Below, in pieces: positions 58,345 through 64,000 of a stretch of 64,000 nt of DNA. How positions within the stretch are numbered: the first letter of the stretch is position 1; every line of letters starts with the position of its first letter. The notes beneath the pieces were generated by a model. That model was not told the origin of the DNA, did no database searches, and worked only from the letters and a program-made list of their open reading frames with translations. The stretch is from Diphasiastrum complanatum (Eukaryota; Streptophyta; Lycopodiopsida; Lycopodiales; Lycopodiaceae): positions 72,397,490-72,461,489 of the forward strand of contig CM055095.1 in the NCBI GenBank assembly GCA_029204225.1, given 5' to 3'. The translations under genes were made by a program, and so were the position numbers.

Positions 58345-59465
58345 GCAGCCAAAGAGCTGATGTTCCACATTGATATTCCAAAGTTTCAGCTCTATGTCTA
58401 CTTGGCTATTAGCAGTCTTACTACTTTCGGCTTCCCAAGTGGCCATAAAGAAAAACCGGTGAAGCTCACCAACATGATGCAACGATCCTATGCCAAGTTC
58501 CTTGACACCTCAGTCGACAAGTGGAAGAACAAGGATGACATCCTATTCAAAGTCATCAAATACAAGGAAGTAGGAGCTGTCTGTGCCTACCTCACCAGGT
58601 ACACATTTACAAACAAGGCACATCTGTTGTGAATTCTCCTCCAGATTTTGCCATGCTTGGAGAATCCTATGAAGTCCGCCACAACCTGTGTAATTGGGTA
58701 GGATTTATCTCCAAACAATTGATCCATACATTACAAAAGAGAGCCCCAGTAACATTATTGGGCTACATCTTTTTTTATCGTGCTCACAATCAATCTTCTA
58801 TCGACTTGAGGCTTGCATTGCTTCCACGAGATGCTGCTGCTAGCAGCGGCTATACACCATCCATAGTTTCAACTACATCTTCTCCACAAGCTACTGTAGC
58901 TCATGAACGTCGCATTAAGAAGAGACACGACCGGTCATCACCACCAACCTCTCAACTTGCTGAACCATTTTCATCTTACCAGCCTTCATTTCTTCCATTT
59001 GCTTGTTCAACCACCTCCACATCCACTTCTAACACCATATTTCCCACATTGTCTCTTAAAACTAATAACCATGTTCTAAAATAGTTCATTTTACCAACAA
59101 CAAATTATAACCTCATAACTAACCCACTACCCTCCACTCGTAAACTATTTTCGCCTCCATCACCACCTGACTTTAATTTTTCTGATCAAGATCCACTTGA
59201 TGAGACTGTGCAGCCTACTATGGGACTTTCTTCATCCCCTCCAAAAGGAAAGACGTTATCTTTGCTGGATCAAGGTCCGAGGGTTCAACACCAAAGATTC
59301 CTGAAACGAAGAGTGCCACAACCTTGGACGACTATTGTGAAGGATTTCAGATCATTCAAGATCCAATCCATGTCTCTGATCTTTGGTTACAAGAATGAGC
59401 AAACCAACAATCCTGCCAATGTAAAAAAATCAGCATCTACATACAAAATGAAATGCAAACTCTAA
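58345..59465 (+). pseudogene. Unrecognised plus-strand coding-like region in pieces
   Basis: Three open segments in changing frames: to 58,632 (KFQLYVYLAISSLTTFGFPS, QRSYAKFLDTSVDKWKNKDD), 58,629-59,084 (ESYEVRHNLCNWVGFISKQL, then Ser/Thr/Pro-rich) and 59,208-59,465. The first part reads like real protein, so this is likely a decayed gene or retroelement gag-like ORF. No family is recognised. Confidence 0.35.
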
Positions 59466-59989
59466 GAAATATTGATCAAACATGAACCAAAACATAAAAT
59501 ATAGTTGTCGCCCATACAATTACAGTACCCTACTGTATTTCACACGTGTGGAACCAAAAATAACAAAATATGAGCATTCTACTCACAAGATTGCAAGATA
59601 TCATCAAGATAGTGCACCATTGAGTAGTAGAACCCAAAGACAACCATGTATAATGATGAAATGAGAGAGAGAAGAGAGAAGATGTGTCTCTCCACGAGTT
59701 ACATCCTTTTAAAGAGTGTCCAAAACCTATTTGGCCACTTGGCTTTCCCTCCAGAATGTGAACCCCACTATTTTTGGGTCTAGATTCAATGTACCCAAAG
59801 TTCAAATTTGAATCTCTCTCAAACTCGACTACCAACTTTCCCACACTTTGAAAAAGTGTTTATTGAGTGTGTTTTAAACTAATATAACTTCAAAAAGTTT
59901 ATCTCTAAGTCTAAAATGAGTTTTGGCCTCATATTGACAATTTACCAAAGTATGACCAAACTAGACTAAACTAGTTGAAATCTCTCACA
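59466..59989 (-). mobile_element. Copia-type LTR, copy 1
   Basis: The minus strand starts TGTGAGAGATTTCAACTAG at 59,989. The first ~270 bp (59,989-59,718) match 61,399-61,128 closely. No polypurine tract precedes it, so it is a solo LTR or the 5' LTR of a decayed copy. The 3' boundary is unresolved. Confidence 0.5.
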
Positions 59990-60158
59990 ACTATTTGGCA
60001 AGGCCCTCAAGGAAGCTGCTCGAGAAATCCATAGAAAAGATTAAAAGATGGTACGATGATCAGAAAGAGTCTGATGAATTTCGGAAGACCTATAAGAAAG
60101 GAGAACGAGGGGGGCAAAGAAAGTAATTACAGAAGAATATCCAAAGCTCAGCAGCCTC

Positions 60159-60707
60159 ATGAACGCCTTACAACCACAACCTTCCTGGAGGACCGTGATG
60201 ATGCTTAATAGTGACAAGAAGCTTCAGGAGTACCTAAGGGCACCAAGCTGGAAAAGCCTCGACCCCTATTATGCACCAATCAAGAGAAGAGACCCTTGGG
60301 AGAAAACAAAACCAGCCGAGCGACAGATCAATTGGTCTTTTATTCCAAGAATTGACTCAAGCTCAACTGTGATAAAATATCAAGATGCGCTACTAAAGCC
60401 TGGATATGCCTATAGAGTAAGTGCAGAGACCGTAGTCCAAGAAAGTGCAGATTATTGTTTATCCATAGCCTTTCTCATGACATTGTCATGCTACTGGGAT
60501 AAGGGGATATGTAGCGCAAGCATCCCAAAGGGATCCGGGAACCACGACTTAGCTTCCCAGCCTTCAACTCTTGCCATCCCAAACCCACTTGACATACAAG
60601 CAGCCAACTCACCAACAACGATCAGACTTAACCAGCTTGAAGTTCCGAAAACCAGCATTGAGATCCAACCTGGCGCCATGCCAGATCGGGGGTCCCGATG
60701 TGGGTGA
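60159..60707 (+). other. 182-codon open frame, unrecognised
   Basis: Starts MNALQPQPSWRTVMMLNSDK and includes EYLRAPSWKSLDPYYAPIKR and KYQDALLKPGYAYRVSAETV. The last third runs into tandem-repeat sequence (60,600-60,960). It is probably part of a retroelement inserted between the two LTR fragments. No domain is assigned. Confidence 0.3.
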
Positions 60708-61110
60708 CTTCCCTCCAAGCAAGCCGCCCGACATACATCAAACTTAGCCAACTCGAAGCTTCGTTACAAACGAGTAACATCCATTCCATGCAAGCGGTTT
60801 GACTTACATCAGACTTAACCAACTGAAAGCTTCGTCACGAGCACTGGAAGCCAACCTGGTGCCACGCCAGACTGGACAGCCATAAACAAGTAGCTTCCTT
60901 CCAAGCAAGCCATCCAACTCAGCCGACAGGTTAGAGCCCGTTTCCCAAGAGCTTAACCCATTCACGTTCATGCAAGGAACACTCAGAACCACAGCCGCGA
61001 CAGATATGGAGACAACCAGTTCCTGGACCAAATGGTCCTGACAGCGTACCGCTGGCGCTGTGGACCGAATGGTCCTGACGGCATACCGCTGGCGTCCCGG
61101 GATACGACCC
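60600..61110. repeat. Diverged ~130-bp repeats and a 2 x 40-bp repeat
   Basis: Three units share CAGACTTAACCA(G/A)CT, GAAGC/GTTCC and a CCAACCTGG(C/T)GCCA(T/C)GCCAGA segment. At 61,030-61,105 TGGTCCTGAC-(A/G)GC-(G/A)TACCGCTGGCG occurs twice. The pattern suggests an LTR or U5-type region of another retroelement. Confidence 0.5.
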
Positions 61111-61127
61111 TCAACTATGTGCTACCT

Positions 61128-61440
61128 GTCCAAACCCTATTTGGCCACTTGGCTTTCCCTCCAAAATGTAAACCGTACTATTTTTGGTTCTAGATTCAAT
61201 GTTTCCAAAGTTCAAATTTGAATCTCTCTCAAACTCGACTACCAACTTTCCCACACTTTCCAGAAGTGTTTATTGAATTTATTTTAAACTAATATAACTT
61301 CAAAAAGTTTATCTCTAAGTCTAAAATGAGTTTTGGCCTCTTATTGACAATTTACCAAAATGTGACTAAACTAGACTAAACTAGTTGAAATCTCTCACAC
61401 TCCCTCTTCAACTAGTTTTGGCATAGTTTTGAAAATAGAA
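61128..61440 (-). mobile_element. Copia-type 3' LTR (truncated) with polypurine tract
   Basis: The minus-strand GAAGAGGGAG polypurine tract (about 61,409-61,400) abuts TGTGAGAGATTTCAACTAG at 61,399. The LTR can be followed to 61,128, where similarity to copy 1 (59,718) ends abruptly. This is the 3' end of the minus-strand element occupying 61,400-64,000. Confidence 0.65.
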
Positions 61441-61487
61441 CTTTGATCCAACTTTAGAATGATCTCCATCCTAAGTATAGATCTCCT

Positions 61488-63397
61488 TTATAAGGTTCTA
61501 AAGTATCTTTCATAATTGATATAGAGAATAGTGTCCAAATTGGATGCTTCACTATTTCTTACATCAATTTTACACATCAAGATATAACTAGAACATGAAG
61601 AATGAAATAGAATGTGAATGAAATGATTCCTCCATGTTTCAAACTTTGAACTCTCTGGAAAATTATAGCAACCAAACAATAAATGAGAGTGATGACCATT
61701 TGCTTGCTTGTCTCCTCCAACTTTGTCTTTTCTTGATATGTCTCCACCATAAAACTCCATGAATAAGCCTCCATCTCCATCTTGCCACAAGATATCATCA
61801 ACACTTGATGACTTGGCCATGAATGAGTAGCATAATGAACCTCCAATAGCTTCATTTCCATCAGAAAAACCAGCCAAAAATTCTAGTACAACTCCAACAA
61901 TAAGATATTGCAAGACAATGTAGCTAGTTTGTCCATATCTTGACAATTTGCACACATCCACATGAAATAGCTCAAACATGAGATAGAACAAGTAAAGTAA
62001 ACTTGAACAACACTTCCTTGCTGCTCCTTTGACCTTACTTGAGTCTTTAATAAGCTGCAAAAACAGATCCATAACATCTTTGCCAATTACCTCTCCTTTG
62101 ATGCTCTTGACTAGCTCCAAATTGCCACCTTTTTTTTGTGTTGTTGAAGCCCTTTGAGACCAACCTCTTGATCTTCCTCTTGACCATCAAAGTCATTGAA
62201 CAAACTTTGTTTTTCATATCCATTACTTGCTTTTCCAGTATGAAAACCATGAGAACCAATATCCACTTGCATAGCATCATCTATACAAGAAAATTCTCCA
62301 AAACATGTGAGTAAAGCAAAGTGAGTCGCTTCCACTTGCTTACCTTTCTCTTGATCATCAAAGATATCAAGGATATGAATATCTTCGAGCCCGAACCTTT
62401 GGAAATACTCCCTCTCAAACATATGATCTAAAACCAACAAGATCTCATCAATGCTTGATCTCGAATTTCCACAAAGGTTAGTGAAAACAATGTCACCAAT
62501 GTCACCATCATAAATCAAAAGATAGATTCCAAACTTTTCATCCAACATGAAGTAGAGTAGGTGAAGATGAGTATCAAACCTAATAAATCCAGCCTTCTTG
62601 AGTCCATAAAAAACCTCAATAAGCTCACCAATGAGGTCTCCCTTGCCTTGAAAAAATTGCCTGTCGATTTGCTCCATGTAGTCTTCTCCAACCAACCTTT
62701 TGCCATCTCGATCATGAGTGATCAATTCACAATCATATAATCCTTTGAGTTGATGAAGAGATGTGAGATCCATGCCTTGGATCTTCCCAAGAACCAATCT
62801 TCCATTGCTCTTTCCTTCATAAGACTCCCTCTTAATAGAAACCTCAAAGACATTAGAAGCCATGAAAAAAATGATTAGTAGCTTTAACATAAGGATGATT
62901 GAAGTACTCTCTTTTTCCAAACAAGAACTTCTACTCAATGTTTTAGGTAATGAATCATATGATAATGATTCTTCCTCACTATCATTCACAATGACATCAT
63001 TCAAAGTACATCCTACTTTGAACTCTTCACATACTTCTCTTCTTCTAGACTTGTGACTATCTCCCTCACCAAGTCTCTTGATAGAACCATTTGATCTACT
63101 CTCTTTATGAAGACACGTGACTCCACTTGCTGGAAAAATGAATCTCTTGGAATCATAACAAAAGAATGTAGAAGAACCACCTTCTTCATGCATGCACCTA
63201 GCAACATCTTTTTTCATAAGATCAAAGAAATCATTAAGAACAATCTTTTCCAAGGAAGAACCTTCACCTCCATTGATGAAGTTAGCTCTTTCCTTGCCTT
63301 TTGCATGCTTGCACTTGCCATGAAGAACCATTGAAACACCATCATTATCCTCAAGACTAGCCAAGTTAGCACAAAGATGAACATCTCCAAGAAGCAT
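61488..63397 (-). CDS. Copia-derived polymerase-like ORF, diverged (YVDD absent)
   Basis: One frame runs 63,397-62,111 (428 codons) and a second 62,120-61,488 (210 codons). The two may be one ORF broken at the A8 run complementary to 62,130-62,137. The frame includes EVFYGLKKAGFIRFDTHLHL, YLLIYDGDIGDIVFTN and GLEDIHILDIFDDQ, which resemble the copia RT YGLKQ segment, the YVDD region and the downstream segment. The second frame has EFLAGFSDGNEAIGGS, reminiscent of copia RNase H. The catalytic YVDD is replaced by YDGD, PRAWY is missing, and no integrase is seen. Element membership is supported by the downstream LTR and the upstream protease. The assignment to RT is moderate. Confidence 0.5.
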
Positions 63398-63523
63398 ATT
63401 AGATCTTGACCTAGATCTAGCATAAGGAAGCTTTTTAGACTATTGATGCTAAAAGGTAGCTTTGGAAAGTTGAGACCAATCTCCTTTTCCATTCCATACT
63501 TTTTGTTAGCCATAACAAAAGCA

Positions 63524-64000
63524 TCAAGCATGAAAAGAAACCAAGATTTCTTCCTTTGTAATGAAGCAAGCATTATCGCCAAACTTTACCATGTATCCTT
63601 TCTCTATCATTTGACCAACATTTAGCAAATTCTTTGAGAGTGAAGAAATGTAAAGAACACTATCAAGTCTTGCTTTCCTATTAGTAGAGAGACAAATAGG
63701 AATTGAACCAATACCTTCAATCACACCACCATTGGCCATGTGAATTGCTTTCTTGGCTCCATCATAAGTGACCAAAGAAGTAAAGAACTCCTTGTGACTA
63801 GTCATGTGTGAACTGGCTCCACTATCAATCCACCATGAATCTTTGTCACCTTCACTTGATATTGGACTTGAAGGACACATCAAAAGAGAATCACCACCAC
63901 CTAGATCCTCATCATTAGTAGTAAAGTTGATTTTCTTGCTACCTTCATCTCTTTGCTTCTTCAAACATTCATTTGCAAAATGCCCTTTGATTTCACAGTA
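63524..64000 (-). CDS. Copia-type gag end (zinc knuckle) and protease, partial at window edge
   Basis: At the right edge the minus strand reads CEIKGHFANECLKKQRDEG, part of a CCHC knuckle. It is followed by SWWIDSGASSHMTSHKEFF, whose DSGA is the aspartic protease active site of Ty1/copia elements. GIGSIPICLSTNRKARLDSV, LYISSLSKNLLNVGQMIEKG and CFITKEE follow in normal family order, reaching the start of the GAG-pre-integrase region. The frame then stops at 63,524. The gag N-terminus lies outside the window. Confidence 0.85.
   Translation of the reverse strand, partial: YCEIKGHFANECLKKQRDEGSKKINFTTNDEDLGGGDSLLMCPSSPISSEGDKDSWWIDSGASSHMTSHKEFFTSLVTYDGAKKAIHMANGGVIEGIGSIPICLSTNRKARLDSVLYISSLSKNLLNVGQMIEKGYMVKFGDNACFITKEEILVSFHA

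Overview
The window is nuclear DNA from a land plant. It has GT-AG introns, a plant-type purple acid phosphatase split by a ~15 kb intron, Ty1/copia and Ty3/gypsy remnants, a plant-style initiator-Met-tRNA primer binding site, and hAT transposases of the BED/DUF659 class. The very long (GA)n tracts and high repeat load would fit a large-genome non-flowering plant such as a fern, lycophyte, bryophyte or gymnosperm. The species cannot be read from the sequence. True single-copy gene content is low.

Region 1 (1-20,070) is the most unusual part. It holds four copies (Z, A, B, C) of one GC-rich hAT-like transposon family, set in alternating orientation: Z head to A head near 620, A tail to B tail at 5,357-5,404, and B head to C head across 11,700-13,250. 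Each junction contains a (TA)n core flanked by modules made of GGTACC/CCGCGG/GGATCC palindromes. A complete unit (C, about 6.2 kb) carries a four-exon transposase (ORF1: BED finger, DUF659 core, hAT dimerisation region, proline-rich tail with two AT-hook-like motifs). It also carries a second, convergent ORF2 (121 aa, basic/acidic, coiled-coil-like) and an array of ~85-bp subterminal repeats. C is nearly intact, with two small frameshifts. B carries three CAG-to-TAG nonsense changes, A is internally deleted and rearranged, and Z shows an open ORF2 joined directly to a transposase-side terminus. A MITE-like derivative and two unrelated foldback repeats are nested in the junctions.

Region 2 (20,700-36,330) is the minus-strand purple acid phosphatase gene, of which three exons are visible. 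Intron 1 (21,165-36,120) is filled with a copia LTR, a 1.7-kb direct repeat carrying part of a second hAT, a copia RT scrap, a 25-bp minisatellite, a (GA)n-bounded repeat module and an acidic-tailed spliced gene fragment. The last exons, with the catalytic histidine motifs, are not visible and would lie to the left, in or beyond the hAT array.

Region 3 (36,330-45,770) is mostly non-coding. It holds a GC-rich G-box-bearing segment next to a 54-bp minisatellite at 40.8-41.6 kb, a 100-bp inverted repeat at 42.9-43.5 kb, and very long (GA)n/(GT)n tracts.

Region 4 (45,770-64,000) is stacked retrotransposon debris: two or three Ty3/gypsy-type gag relics, a gypsy integrase tail between mirror-image TCGAAAA-rich tracts, two related LTR fragments, and at the right edge a minus-strand copia-type element with zinc knuckle and protease followed by a long ORF that resembles a copia polymerase lacking the YVDD box.

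All homology calls come from reading motifs by eye. No database search was run.
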